From: Peribacter sp043814035
GTDB taxonomy: Bacteria > Patescibacteriota > Gracilibacteria > Peribacterales > Peribacteraceae
Assembly (NCBI GenBank): GCA_043814035.1
Contig: JBDRKJ010000008.1
Coordinates: 51,783-115,782, forward strand
Direction: 5' to 3'
Length of the DNA stretch: 64,000 nucleotides
Positions 1-7,271 of this stretch are shown here, piece after piece. The stretch's first letter is position 1. Each line of letters starts with the position of its first letter. Both the position numbers and the translations under genes were made by a program. Below the pieces are notes generated by a model. It was not told the DNA's origin, did not search any database, and was given only the letters and a program-made list of their open reading frames with translations.

Positions 1-1
1 G

Positions 2-133
2 CTACTCATTGACTGTCATGGAGTACAACAGGACATCGATTTACAATCGATCCCCGAGGGCAAAACAGTCATCCTGTTTCCGGAAGATCTGGGGGACGAA
101 GAAGGTAAACCCTTTCTACATGTCGTTCATTAA
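2..133 (+). CDS. C-terminal end of an unrecognised protein (5' truncated by window)
   Basis: An open frame runs from the first bases to a TAA at 131-133 and encodes 43 residues beginning LLIDCHGVQQDIDLQ and ending GKPFLHVVH. The composition (alternating hydrophobic and charged residues, no low complexity) looks like genuine protein. The stop overlaps by 4 bp the end of the convergent gene on the minus strand. I do not recognise the family; the start lies outside the window. Confidence 0.55.
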   Translation, partial: LLIDCHGVQQDIDLQSIPEGKTVILFPEDLGDEEGKPFLHVVH

Positions 134-402
134 GAATGTGCCGACGACGTACCGGTTTTCTGCTTGTACTGCTTGTTCGTCATGAGCAGGAAGATCGATG
201 GCAGAATTCCTGCAGAGTTCACGATGAGCAGCGCCACAAACCACCAGTTCTTGCTCATGCGCGCCGCGCGCCACATGGCCCAGCCCTTGAGCACGAGGTC
301 GAAGATGGCGAGTAGGAAGAGCAGGCTCAGCGCGCCGTTCAGGTTGTAAGCACCCACCATGAAGTCTCGGTTCTGCCAGAGAATGTTGAGGTCGTTCATC
401 AT
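130..402 (-). CDS. Small two-TM membrane protein, DUF5652-like
   Basis: A 90-aa protein with two hydrophobic segments (about residues 22-42 and 52-74) separated by a short basic loop (WRAARMSKNWW). The layout and the motif-like stretch LFLLAIFDLVLKGWAMWRAA resemble the DUF5652 family of small membrane proteins that is common in Patescibacteria; this is recognition by eye. Function unknown. The start is ATG at 402; a TATACT box on the minus strand (409-414) ends 6 nt upstream and there is no Shine-Dalgarno, suggesting a leaderless transcript. It converges on the truncated gene at the window edge. Confidence 0.75.
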   Translation of the reverse strand: MMNDLNILWQNRDFMVGAYNLNGALSLLFLLAIFDLVLKGWAMWRAARMSKNWWFVALLIVNSAGILPSIFLLMTNKQYKQKTGTSSAHS

Positions 403-1029
403 GGGGGGAGTATAGCAGAGAGAGGAGGAAGGGAATGCTGAGAAGGGGGTAGCGTTTCGAAAGGCCCTTCGACTCGCTTCGCTCGCTCAGGGTCATTCGA
501 CTTACGTGGAAGGAATGTCGAGGTTTACCATGAGCGAACATCGAACGTAGTGAGATGTGAGTCGAATGGTGGGCGACCGCCCATTAGGTACTTCCTGTTT
601 TCAATACCCATCCAGATTACTAAAGAGACCGTTCCTTTGCCATGCGGGTCCTTTATGCGACGCACGCAGGTCGTCCGTGTCCGGGAGATGAAGATGCGGA
701 GCGAAGCCAATGTTCCGGCTCTCGCCGGAATAGAGGGACCCAAGGGGTAGAACCCGGAGTGGTTCTCACGCTTGCATGTGTGTGTGGAGGTCACAATAGA
801 CACCTGCCATCTCCAAGTTTCGGGAGGAACGAATGATCCGTTCTGTCGTTGCCTAGAACGCCAAAGTGGGCTTGTTTAAGAGAGAAGGGAGCATGCGGTG
901 TGTTGAATTACCCGAGAACCTTCTGGACAGAAAGAGGGAAACCGCGAAGATGGACCCCTTCGGTCCTGTCGCGTGACAGGAAACTCGCGAAGGCTGTGGG
1001 TACCTCATCTGCTCAGAAAGGAGAACTGT
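403..1029. other. Gene-free stretch with structured sequence, possible long 5' leader or ncRNA
   Basis: No convincing protein gene. Positions 463-570 carry a repeat of the 'TTCGACTCGCTTCGCTCGCTCA' type (see separate entry). From about 600 to 1029 there are several hairpins, including GGACC-CCTTC-GGTCC at about 951-965 directly followed by CCTGTCGC/GTGACAGG at about 964-979, and CCGGCTCTCGCCGG near 716-729. The stretch ends at a strong ribosome binding site for the 51-aa peptide at 1030, so it may be that gene's leader, or an independent structured RNA. No known RNA family could be matched. Confidence 0.4.
463..570. repeat. Intergenic repeat of the TTCGACTxCGCTCA family
   Basis: Contains CCTTCGACTCGCTTCGCTCG and related words (CATTCGACTTACG, GAGCGAACATCGAACG, GAGTCGAATGG) in both orientations. 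Similar words recur as an inverted pair at 56129-56192 and next to tRNA-fMet at 59258-59300, so this is a dispersed intergenic repeat. It is commonly seen in environmental genomes and mistranslated as short 'STSERSES'-like peptides. Confidence 0.6.
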
Positions 1030-1185
1030 ATGAGCAAAAAGAGTCACCCCGGTGATGGTCAGTACGGGAAGGGTGTGAAGGGCGAAAAAAGGCCGTTCGA
1101 CGAGGTCTTTGTGCCCAACGCCGCCAAGGCGCAGCAGAAGCCGGATCAAGAGGCCGATGCTCCCGCCGACGCAGGCAACAAGTAG
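1030..1185 (+). CDS. 51-aa charged small protein with strong Shine-Dalgarno
   Basis: ATG at 1030 is preceded by AAAGGAGAACTGT, the only strong Shine-Dalgarno I found in the window; nearly all other genes lack one. The peptide begins MSKKSHPGDGQYGKG and ends in an Ala/Asp/Pro/Gln-rich, apparently disordered tail (about residues 32-51). It has no signal peptide, membrane segment or cysteines. A strong rho-independent terminator follows 24 bp after the stop. Family unrecognised. It sits immediately before a CHAT/caspase-like gene and a convergent asparagine-synthase-like gene, so a peptide-substrate role is conceivable but unproven. Confidence 0.65.
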   Translation: MSKKSHPGDGQYGKGVKGEKRPFDEVFVPNAAKAQQKPDQEADAPADAGNK

Positions 1186-1209
1186 CGCCTGCCCCTTCTG
1201 ACGTCACCC

Positions 1210-1252
1210 GCCCCCTCGCAACCGTTTACGGACGCGAGGGGGCAACTTTTGT
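1210..1252 (+). terminator. Rho-independent terminator after the 51-aa gene
   Basis: A perfect 10-bp stem GCCCCCTCGC (1210-1219) / GCGAGGGGGC (1234-1243) with a 14-nt loop is followed by AACTTTTGTT. It separates the small-protein unit from the next gene, whose -10 box starts one base after this element. Confidence 0.8.
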
Positions 1253-1265
1253 TACAATGGACTCC

Positions 1266-1811
1266 ATGAAGACCATCTCCATCATCTGCGTGAATGAGAA
1301 TGCGGCACTCGAGACCGTTGCGCTGCGGGGGGTCCTCGAATACCTCGGCTACGTTCCGTCGATTCACTGGGTGGGGAGTGTTCAACAGTTCAAGACTCTC
1401 CTCAATGACGGTAAGAAGCACCTCTCTGAATGGATCGTGCTCTCCGCCCATGGTTGCAAGGAGGGCTTCTACGGAACCGGCAATGAGGTGGTTTCACTGA
1501 AAGAGCTCACGATCAAACTTCCGAAGGCGCGTGTCCTGTCTCTCGGTTGTATGACTGGCACCGAACCATTTGCGAAAGCTTTCCTGAACGGCGGTGCCGA
1601 TTGCTACATCGCACCGCCTTCATCCCCCGAGGGGAACAGTGCACTCATGTTTGCACTGCTCCTGCTGTGGCAGGTTCACGAAGGAAAAGACGTCACCTTT
1701 GCTTGGAAGCAGGCGTCCATGTTGCTTGCGGATAAGGATGACCGTTTCCGCTTGTTCAGGAAGGTGAAGAATGGAATGTCGGTAGACGGCAAGAGGGATA
1801 TTCCTCTGTAG
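1266..1811 (+). CDS. CHAT/caspase-like (clan CD peptidase fold) protein
   Basis: A 181-aa single-domain protein. The segment WIVLSAHG (about residues 58-65) followed by KARVLSLGCMTG (about 88-99) and GADCYIAPPSSPEG reproduces the His...Cys dyad layout and downstream glycine pattern of CHAT/caspase-like peptidases. Whether it is an active protease is inference. ATG 1266 is chosen over the in-frame ATG at 1257 because a TACAAT box (1253-1258) ends 7 nt upstream of 1266 and no Shine-Dalgarno exists, fitting the leaderless pattern seen throughout. The 3' end overlaps the convergent asparagine-synthase-like gene by 56 bp. The preceding gene encodes a 51-aa peptide, a possible substrate. Confidence 0.6.
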   Translation: MKTISIICVNENAALETVALRGVLEYLGYVPSIHWVGSVQQFKTLLNDGKKHLSEWIVLSAHGCKEGFYGTGNEVVSLKELTIKLPKARVLSLGCMTGTEPFAKAFLNGGADCYIAPPSSPEGNSALMFALLLLWQVHEGKDVTFAWKQASMLLADKDDRFRLFRKVKNGMSVDGKRDIPL

Positions 1812-3705
1812 TGGCGCGCAGCCACTGCTCGGTGACGAGGATACTGTCGAGCCATGGGACCAAAGGATGTGCATCATTATCTGCATCCGAGAGGAAGGAT
1901 GCCACGGCATTGGCGAACTTAGCCCGCTCGAGCACGCCGATGTCACACAGAATCATCGGATGTGTGAGCAGTTCAGGGAGTTCACGACTCAATCGTTGGT
2001 TCACCGGCGAGCCGTATGTTTCCTTCTGCTGCGATCGGATCACCTCAGGTGGGACAAGGTGACCGAATGCCTCACGCTGGAGGTATTTGCGGCAGCCATA
2101 GTGCGACGTGTTACTTTCGTGAATGTGGAATTTGTACTCCGGGGGAACCGTGAGTCCGAACTCCACCACGCGGCGATCCAGATACGGCAGCCGCATCTCC
2201 ACACCGACGGGGACCCCCTGCCAGACATGGTTGGGGGGAAACAGCAGTTCATGCTCCAACGTCTGCGACCAGCATGAGAGATTCTTCCGGCGTGCCAGTT
2301 GTTCCCGTTGGTCGCGCAGCATGTCCATGAGCTGCGCATAAAATGCATCCGTGAACAGATCCGGTATGCCGTCGTTGACGGTTGATTCGTAGTGGGCATG
2401 GAGATAAGCGTTCCTCCCCATGCGACCGGGAAGCAACATCGGTCCTGTGCTCTGCAGGATGTATCGGAGTGCTCTGCGGAATCCGCTGCGTTGGCGCAGG
2501 ACGGAAAACACCCTCGCGCACTCACGGATATTGCCTCTCTTGAGGAGTGAGTCCCAGATCATATCTGTGCCTTCCAAGAACCAATCCGCGCCTTCACCGC
2601 TCAAGAGCACACGAGCCCCGTCTTGCTCCGCTCGCTGCGCTAGCTCCACGAACGTCTCGGGTAGATTCTGGCGCGAGGGATGCGCCGTGGTCCGGAAGGC
2701 ATGGAAGGGACCCTGTTCGAGCAGACCGATGCGCTCGTCGCAACGAACCACGTTTCCGGAAACATCCGGATAGCGATGGAGAATGGACTGTACCCGTTCC
2801 CGCTCCGATGGGCTCTGTGTATCGAAAACGGCCGTGTAGGTACGGATGAGCTTTCCCTGCTGAGCCAACAGATGCCCCGCGATGCTCACGTTGCAGCCCG
2901 AGTCGATGCCGCCAGAAAGCTCCGCCGCAATGCCGTACGGCGTATCAAGGTGTTCCGCGATGACTTGGGTGTACAAGGCCCGGAACTGCTCCACACATTC
3001 CTCCGGCGATTGCCAGCCGTGCCCGAGTCGTTCTGGTGGATTCCAGTATCGGGAGATGTGGGGAACACCCTCTGCCCCCATCTCTAAGCGTGACCCGTAT
3101 GGTACGGAGCGGATACCTGTGAACATCGTAGAGTCCGGGTCCGACCACCCCTCATCGATCAGATACATGGGCGAGAATACCTCGAGGAGTTTTTGCTCCG
3201 AGATGGCGGGGCGCGTTCCGTCGACACGCAGGAGTTGTCTGGCATCGGAGCCGAAGAGGACACGGCCGCTCTGTACGGTGTAGTAGAGCGGCCGCAGTGC
3301 GAGGGGGTCACGGAAGAGTTGTACTGTTCTGGAGCGCGTTGAGAGAACGGCCGCTGCAAAGGGTCCGCTGATTTCCCTGCAGAAGTCTGTGCCCCGCGCA
3401 TCGAGACCCTGCCGGAGGAGAGAGGCGTATCCAGATTGTCCGTCGCTGCGTAATGATGCGATGAGATCCTTTCGGTTATCCATCCTTCCCTCCACGGCAA
3501 TCACGCCCGAGTCATCGTGCTCCACACATACGCCTTCATGGCCGGTCGTATTGTAGCCGTGCTGAGCGATGGCATACGAGGTGCCGTGCACTTCCTGACA
3601 CTCCCCGTGCCCCGACAAGGCGCCTTTCATACGAGCAAAGTCTTCTCGATCGATTTCTCCGCCATCCAGACGGACGATGCCGCAGATACCGGGGGAAAGA
3701 GGCAT
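1756..3705 (-). CDS. Asparagine synthase-like amidotransferase/ATP-dependent ligase (AsnB family)
   Basis: 649 aa, the usual AsnB length. The N-terminal half is a class II glutamine amidotransferase-like domain (CGIVRL near residue 8, with GRMDNRKDLI and the DPLALRPLYY segment). The C-terminal half has the PP-loop ATP-pyrophosphatase motif ELSGGIDSG, the LSGEGAD motif and MRLPYLDRRVVEF, all typical of asparagine synthases. The catalytic Cys is at position 8 instead of directly after Met, so glutaminase processing would need an unusual maturation or may be lost, as in ligase-type relatives. TAGGAT (3714-3719) ends 8 nt upstream of the ATG. Substrate may be free aspartate, sugar/peptide acyl groups, or a modified peptide; context does not decide. 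Confidence 0.85.
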   Translation of the reverse strand: MPLSPGICGIVRLDGGEIDREDFARMKGALSGHGECQEVHGTSYAIAQHGYNTTGHEGVCVEHDDSGVIAVEGRMDNRKDLIASLRSDGQSGYASLLRQGLDARGTDFCREISGPFAAAVLSTRSRTVQLFRDPLALRPLYYTVQSGRVLFGSDARQLLRVDGTRPAISEQKLLEVFSPMYLIDEGWSDPDSTMFTGIRSVPYGSRLEMGAEGVPHISRYWNPPERLGHGWQSPEECVEQFRALYTQVIAEHLDTPYGIAAELSGGIDSGCNVSIAGHLLAQQGKLIRTYTAVFDTQSPSERERVQSILHRYPDVSGNVVRCDERIGLLEQGPFHAFRTTAHPSRQNLPETFVELAQRAEQDGARVLLSGEGADWFLEGTDMIWDSLLKRGNIRECARVFSVLRQRSGFRRALRYILQSTGPMLLPGRMGRNAYLHAHYESTVNDGIPDLFTDAFYAQLMDMLRDQREQLARRKNLSCWSQTLEHELLFPPNHVWQGVPVGVEMRLPYLDRRVVEFGLTVPPEYKFHIHESNTSHYGCRKYLQREAFGHLVPPEVIRSQQKETYGSPVNQRLSRELPELLTHPMILCDIGVLERAKFANAVASFLSDADNDAHPLVPWLDSILVTEQWLRATTEEYPSCRLPTFHSSPS

Positions 3706-3793
3706 AGTTGCATATCCTATGAATATGTTGCTTTGCAGTCAATTTGATCCCTGCTCGATTCTTGCAGTCGAACGGCAGCTGCCAGCCAAGGTG

Positions 3794-3870
3794 TGGTGGG
3801 CGATGGAAGACTTGAACTTCCGACCTCGACATTATCAGTGTCGCGCTCTAACCAACTGAGCTAATCGCCC
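3794..3870 (-). tRNA. tRNA-Ile (GAU)
   Basis: Folds as a complete 77-nt cloverleaf on the minus strand: acceptor GGGCGAT/ATCGCCC, D-stem GCTC/GAGC, anticodon stem CGACA/TGTCG with loop CTGATAA (anticodon GAT), T-stem GGAAG/CTTCC. The 3' CCA is encoded (3794-3796). Confidence 0.97.
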
Positions 3871-3928
3871 TTAAGAACAGAGGAAGGGTACGTATTTGGC
3901 ACGAATTGGTCAACGCAACTGCCCCCGA

Positions 3929-3957
3929 TTGACAAGGAGAGAGCGGCGATCTACGTT
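3929..3957 (+). promoter_or_regulatory. Sigma70-type promoter for the PfkB-like kinase
   Basis: TTGACA (3929-3934), a 17-bp spacer and TACGTT (3952-3957). The predicted start of transcription near 3964 leaves a short leader before ATG 3981. One of the few promoters here with a consensus -35 box. Confidence 0.6.
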
Positions 3958-3980
3958 TGTTCCCTTTTTCCTTCACTTTC

Positions 3981-5264
3981 ATGCCCGAAGCTCAAGATGA
4001 TCCTCCCGTGCGCATTCTTCATGCAGGAACTGTGGCTTTGGATGCCATCTCCGATGGTCAGGATCTCGCCGATGATCCCCTTTGCGGTACCGTAGGGTGG
4101 GTAACACCTCAAGGCCGGGTTCTGAGTGGAGAAGATGACATTGGAGAGTTCACTGAGCCGGATCTGAACAGGGTGGATAGAATCAAAGCCGGGGGCATCG
4201 CCAATGCATTGGGGGCTCTTGCACTGATCGGTGCGAATGAGTCTCTCCAACAACAAGCGGGAGCTACTATCGATAGTACTCGTCAGCAGGCGCGTAGAAC
4301 GATTATGGGTATCATGGCGCGGATGGGAGATGACAAGGCAGAGAAACGCTACCGCTCTCTGATTCACCCGGATGTGGATCAGGGTCTGATCAGCGTTGTT
4401 CAGGGAGGAAAGACAGGTCTCTCGCACGTGCGCCTGCAGGGCAAAACCGATGGCGATATCGAGGAAGGCACCTACGCTATCCGTTTCCGGCCGGGGGCGA
4501 GCGGGGAGTGGGTGCCGACGGAAGAAGAGCTCAAGCAGATCAGGCAGCTCCATCCTGATTGTCTCAATATTTCTTATCCGGGCTTGTTCCCTTACGGGAT
4601 GGATAAGAGTAACGGAGCTGACCTGTCGCGATTCATTGGAGAGACGCAGCAATTCTGCCCCATGGTCGGCTACGACACGCACGGCCCCACGGAGCTGTGT
4701 CACGTGGAACCGTCTCTCTCACACACCGATACCTTCAATGCGAATTACGCCAATGCAGCGAGGATATTTCTCTCTGGTGAAGTGGAGGCCGTAGATCTGG
4801 ATGATAGAGACGGTACACTCCAGCGCATTGAGGAGCAGATTCGCGGATACATGGTCACTCCAACCGGGCGCTCGAGGCTCTTCACCATCACGCACCGCAA
4901 TGGCACCTTGGTTGTCTTCCAGTCTGCATCTGGCCAGGTGCAATCTCGTCACTGTCTTTCGCCGTGTGCTCAGATACCTGCCGCGGTTGGCACGGTAGGA
5001 GCCGGAGATGTTCAGAATGGAACAACGCAGCTCTACCTCGCACGTGAAATGGGCGATAAGTGGAAAGACGGTAGTGTAACGCTCGATGATGTGTCTCTAG
5101 CAGCCAAGATTGGGCAAATCTCTACGACGCTCCACCTCCAAGGAGAGGGCGGAAAAGCATATGTAGGGGTTACGATGGCGAAGATGGAGGCGCTCGCGCG
5201 AACCGGTCGGAAATTCAAAACAATCGAAGAGCTTCAGGAGGCCCTCATGGCTATAGCTGCCTAA
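3981..5264 (+). CDS. Divergent PfkB/ribokinase-fold sugar kinase
   Basis: 427 aa from ATG 3981, chosen because it follows a TTGACA-N17-TACGTT promoter; an upstream TTG at 3957 would lie inside the -10 box. The N-terminus VRILHAGTVALDAI resembles the opening strand of ribokinase-fold kinases, and VGTVGAGDVQNG near the C-terminus is the PfkB signature GAGD with the catalytic aspartate. At 427 aa it is longer than ribokinase (about 300) and much of the middle is unrecognisable, so the substrate is unknown. It ends 8 bp from the convergent prs gene, whose product consumes ribose-5-phosphate; a ribose/nucleoside kinase role is plausible but only contextual. Confidence 0.6.
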   Translation: MPEAQDDPPVRILHAGTVALDAISDGQDLADDPLCGTVGWVTPQGRVLSGEDDIGEFTEPDLNRVDRIKAGGIANALGALALIGANESLQQQAGATIDSTRQQARRTIMGIMARMGDDKAEKRYRSLIHPDVDQGLISVVQGGKTGLSHVRLQGKTDGDIEEGTYAIRFRPGASGEWVPTEEELKQIRQLHPDCLNISYPGLFPYGMDKSNGADLSRFIGETQQFCPMVGYDTHGPTELCHVEPSLSHTDTFNANYANAARIFLSGEVEAVDLDDRDGTLQRIEEQIRGYMVTPTGRSRLFTITHRNGTLVVFQSASGQVQSRHCLSPCAQIPAAVGTVGAGDVQNGTTQLYLAREMGDKWKDGSVTLDDVSLAAKIGQISTTLHLQGEGGKAYVGVTMAKMEALARTGRKFKTIEELQEALMAIAA

Positions 5265-5272
5265 GAAGAGAA

Positions 5273-6202
5273 TTACTTGCCGTAGATTTCTGTCACGCTC
5301 TCTCCCTTCTCGATGTGCCGGATCACCTCGGCGAGCATAGGGGCGATGGGCAGCACTTTGAGACCACGGAAGGCGGTGTGTTTGACGGGCAGGCTATCGG
5401 TGACGACGACTTCTTTGAAGGCAGCTTTCTTGAAGTTCTCGATCGCCTTACCCGAGAAGATGCCGTGCGTGGCGGCGGCGTAGATATCGGGATGTGCTTT
5501 GCGTTTGAGCAGCGTCTTCTTGGCTGACAAGAGGCTTCCTCCCGTATCGATCATGTCGTCGAACAGAATGCAGCTGCGACCTTCGATCTCACCCACAACC
5601 TCGATGATCTCGGTCTGGTGATGAGCGGGGCGGCTCTTGTGCATGATGGCGAGATCGGCACCCAACATGTCGGCAAACTTCTTGGCGCGCTTGGCACCAC
5701 CGGCATCAGGCGAGACGATGACGGGATCTAAGAGCTTCTTCCCGCCGAAATACGTGGCGAAAAGGGGTCGGGCATCCAGCGCATCCACAGGAATCGAGAA
5801 GAACCCTTGAATCTGATCAGAGTGTAAATCCAATGTGATGACGTGATCAGCACCCGATTCCTCGAGCAGATGCGCAATCAACTTCGATGAGATGGGTTCC
5901 CGTGGTGCAGACACACGGTCCTGCCGTGCGTAGGCGAAGTGCGGCATGATCACGTGCACGGCGCTGGCAAAGCTCAAGCGTGCTGCCTGACACATGAGAA
6001 AGAGCTCGATCAGGCACTCATCGGGCTTGAGGGTCGCTGTCTGGAGAATGTAGACGTCTTTTCCGCGTATGGATTCGAGAAACCGTACGTAGCGCTCTCC
6101 ACAGTTGAATGCTTTGAGCTCCACTTTCCCCAGCGGTTCCTGCAGCTCTTTTGCGAGTGCAGAGGCGAGAGACGGATGAGAGGATCCTGCGAAGAGATAC
6201 AT
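5273..6202 (-). CDS. prs: Ribose-phosphate pyrophosphokinase
   Basis: 309 aa, near the usual 310-320. It makes PRPP from ribose-5-phosphate and ATP for nucleotide synthesis. Visible family signatures: the catalytic flexible-loop segment FAYARQDR, the metal-binding DLHSDQIQGFF, and the PRPP-binding loop ILFDDMIDTGGS. The start MYLFAGSSHPSLA (ATG 6202) matches the family's N-terminal strand; a TACGAT box on the minus strand (6211-6216) ends 8 nt upstream. The promoter overlaps base for base with that of the divergent PRC-barrel gene. Confidence 0.95.
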   Translation of the reverse strand: MYLFAGSSHPSLASALAKELQEPLGKVELKAFNCGERYVRFLESIRGKDVYILQTATLKPDECLIELFLMCQAARLSFASAVHVIMPHFAYARQDRVSAPREPISSKLIAHLLEESGADHVITLDLHSDQIQGFFSIPVDALDARPLFATYFGGKKLLDPVIVSPDAGGAKRAKKFADMLGADLAIMHKSRPAHHQTEIIEVVGEIEGRSCILFDDMIDTGGSLLSAKKTLLKRKAHPDIYAAATHGIFSGKAIENFKKAAFKEVVVTDSLPVKHTAFRGLKVLPIAPMLAEVIRHIEKGESVTEIYGK

Positions 6203-6220
6203 CGGGTACAATCGTAGCAG
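6203..6220. promoter_or_regulatory. Overlapping divergent -10 boxes of prs and the PRC-barrel gene
   Basis: TACAATCGTA (6207-6216) contains TACAAT for the plus strand (6207-6212) and TACGAT for the minus strand (6211-6216). Each box ends exactly 8 nt before the start codon it serves (6221 and 6202). The whole intergenic space is 18 bp, so both transcripts must be essentially leaderless and polymerases compete for the same bases. Confidence 0.6.
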
Positions 6221-6775
6221 ATGCAACTTCGTTTCTCTACATGTATCGGCATTCCGGTGAAAGCGGAAGACACAGATGAAGTGGTGGGGAGTATTTCGGG
6301 CATCCTGCTCCATCCTGATCGCGGCACAGTGGAGGGGTTCTTCGTGAAGGTTCCGAGCTTCTTTGCGACAACGTCACTGTTTCTCTCGGCGTTCGATATC
6401 ATTCACTTTGGCAGAAGAATCCTCGTGCGCGATCATGATCGCATTGGTCCCATGGAGGATTTTTTGCGCGTACAGTCTCTGCTCTCCGATCCTCGTACAG
6501 TTCTGGGCCAACACATTCGTACGGAATCCGGATTATCGATAGGGCAATGCCGTGATGTGCAGTTCGACACGAGTACGTTCCGACTCACGTGGATTTTTTC
6601 TAAACGGTTTTTTCGATGGCGTGCTCCCATCTCTGCACGAGATATTCTCGAAGTGCGCCCAGAAGCCATCATCGTGCGTGACCCGCCCGCTATGGCAAAA
6701 GAGAAGACGCTGGCAGTAGAGGATGTAAAGACGCCGCTCGCTGCGCTGCTACCGGATCTACCAGAGAAGGCGTAA
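6221..6775 (+). CDS. PRC-barrel domain protein
   Basis: 184 aa. The opening MQLRFSTCIGIPV...GSISGILLHPDRGTVEGFFVK (about residues 1-43) is a PRC-barrel fold: two short beta pairs around a conserved 'G.v..il.d...g.v.g' pattern. A second weaker barrel-like repeat may span about residues 90-155 (VLGQHIRTESGLSIGQCRDVQFD, then LEVRPEAIIVRD). PRC-barrels occur in RimM and in RNA- or photosystem-associated proteins, and the specific role here is unknown. TACAAT ends 8 nt before the ATG. It is divergent from prs and convergent with the TrbC-like gene. Confidence 0.7.
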   Translation: MQLRFSTCIGIPVKAEDTDEVVGSISGILLHPDRGTVEGFFVKVPSFFATTSLFLSAFDIIHFGRRILVRDHDRIGPMEDFLRVQSLLSDPRTVLGQHIRTESGLSIGQCRDVQFDTSTFRLTWIFSKRFFRWRAPISARDILEVRPEAIIVRDPPAMAKEKTLAVEDVKTPLAALLPDLPEKA

Positions 6776-6812
6776 AAAAAGACCACCCACGATTGCGGAT
6801 GGCCTTTTTGAA
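6774..6812. terminator. Probable bidirectional terminator
   Basis: A7 run at 6774-6780, imperfect stem GACCACCC/GGATGGCC (6781-6804) and T5 run follow the PRC-barrel stop. The A-run and T-run flanks make it usable for both convergent genes, though the stem has mismatches. Confidence 0.5.
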
Positions 6813-6829
6813 GATTCTTCAGTAAGGGA

Positions 6830-7171
6830 TCAGAACACGCCGATCACGAAGGTGACGATGGCGCGGGCGACCAGAATGATAATGAGACCGATGACCACGT
6901 AGATGATCATCTTCTTTGCCTTATCCTTCTCGCTCTCCTCACCCTGCGAGATGATGTAGCGGATACCGGCGATGACGATCATCACCACGGCGATGAGTGT
7001 CATGAAGTCGAGCACTTTCTTAATGATGAGCTCGATGGCCTCTTTCAAATCACCCGGCCCTCGGCCGACAACGTCAGGCGGATTGGGATCAAGTTGAGCA
7101 AGAGCCTGATATGGGGTGCTGCAAACAACGACGGCAGCAAGCTTGAGACTGAGAGAGTGGAGGCGTGTCAT
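6830..7171 (-). CDS. TrbC/VirB2-like pilin subunit
   Basis: 113 aa: a signal peptide (about residues 1-25, ending QALAQ), a short Pro/Gly-rich mature N-terminus (LDPNPPDVVGRGPGDL), then two membrane helices (about 55-74 and 88-110) separated by a charged loop EESEKDKAKKM. This two-helix pilin arrangement is that of TrbC/VirB2 family major pilins of type IV secretion systems and is widespread in Patescibacteria next to TrbL/VirB6-like proteins, one of which lies at 44165-45988. Minus-strand TATAAA near 7200 may be the promoter. Whether it forms a pilus or a DNA-uptake or contact structure is inference. Confidence 0.7.
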   Translation of the reverse strand: MTRLHSLSLKLAAVVVCSTPYQALAQLDPNPPDVVGRGPGDLKEAIELIIKKVLDFMTLIAVVMIVIAGIRYIISQGEESEKDKAKKMIIYVVIGLIIILVARAIVTFVIGVF

Positions 7172-7271
7172 GGTGAGGGGGGAGGATTTTCCTTATTTTT
7201 ATACGTCTTTCGGTATGTGTGCAAGGTCTTCAAAAGATCACAGCTACATTCTGCAGATTTAGCAAGCTGCT

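Noticed and set aside
116..541. A 141-aa minus-strand frame with SERSESK-type peptide.
   Set aside because: It overlaps the better DUF5652-like gene and its N-terminal part is a translated intergenic repeat.
690..960. Words resembling RNase P RNA (CCGGGAG, AGAACCCGG, ACAGAAAGAGGGAAACCGC).
   Set aside because: The order of the blocks is wrong for RNase P RNA and the conserved P4 core with GAGGAAAGTCC is missing, so the similarity is probably chance.
1030..3705. Firm call of a lasso-peptide cluster.
   Set aside because: No RRE/PqqD protein, transglutaminase-like protease or ABC exporter, and the peptide lacks a typical leader/core boundary; kept only as a hypothesis.
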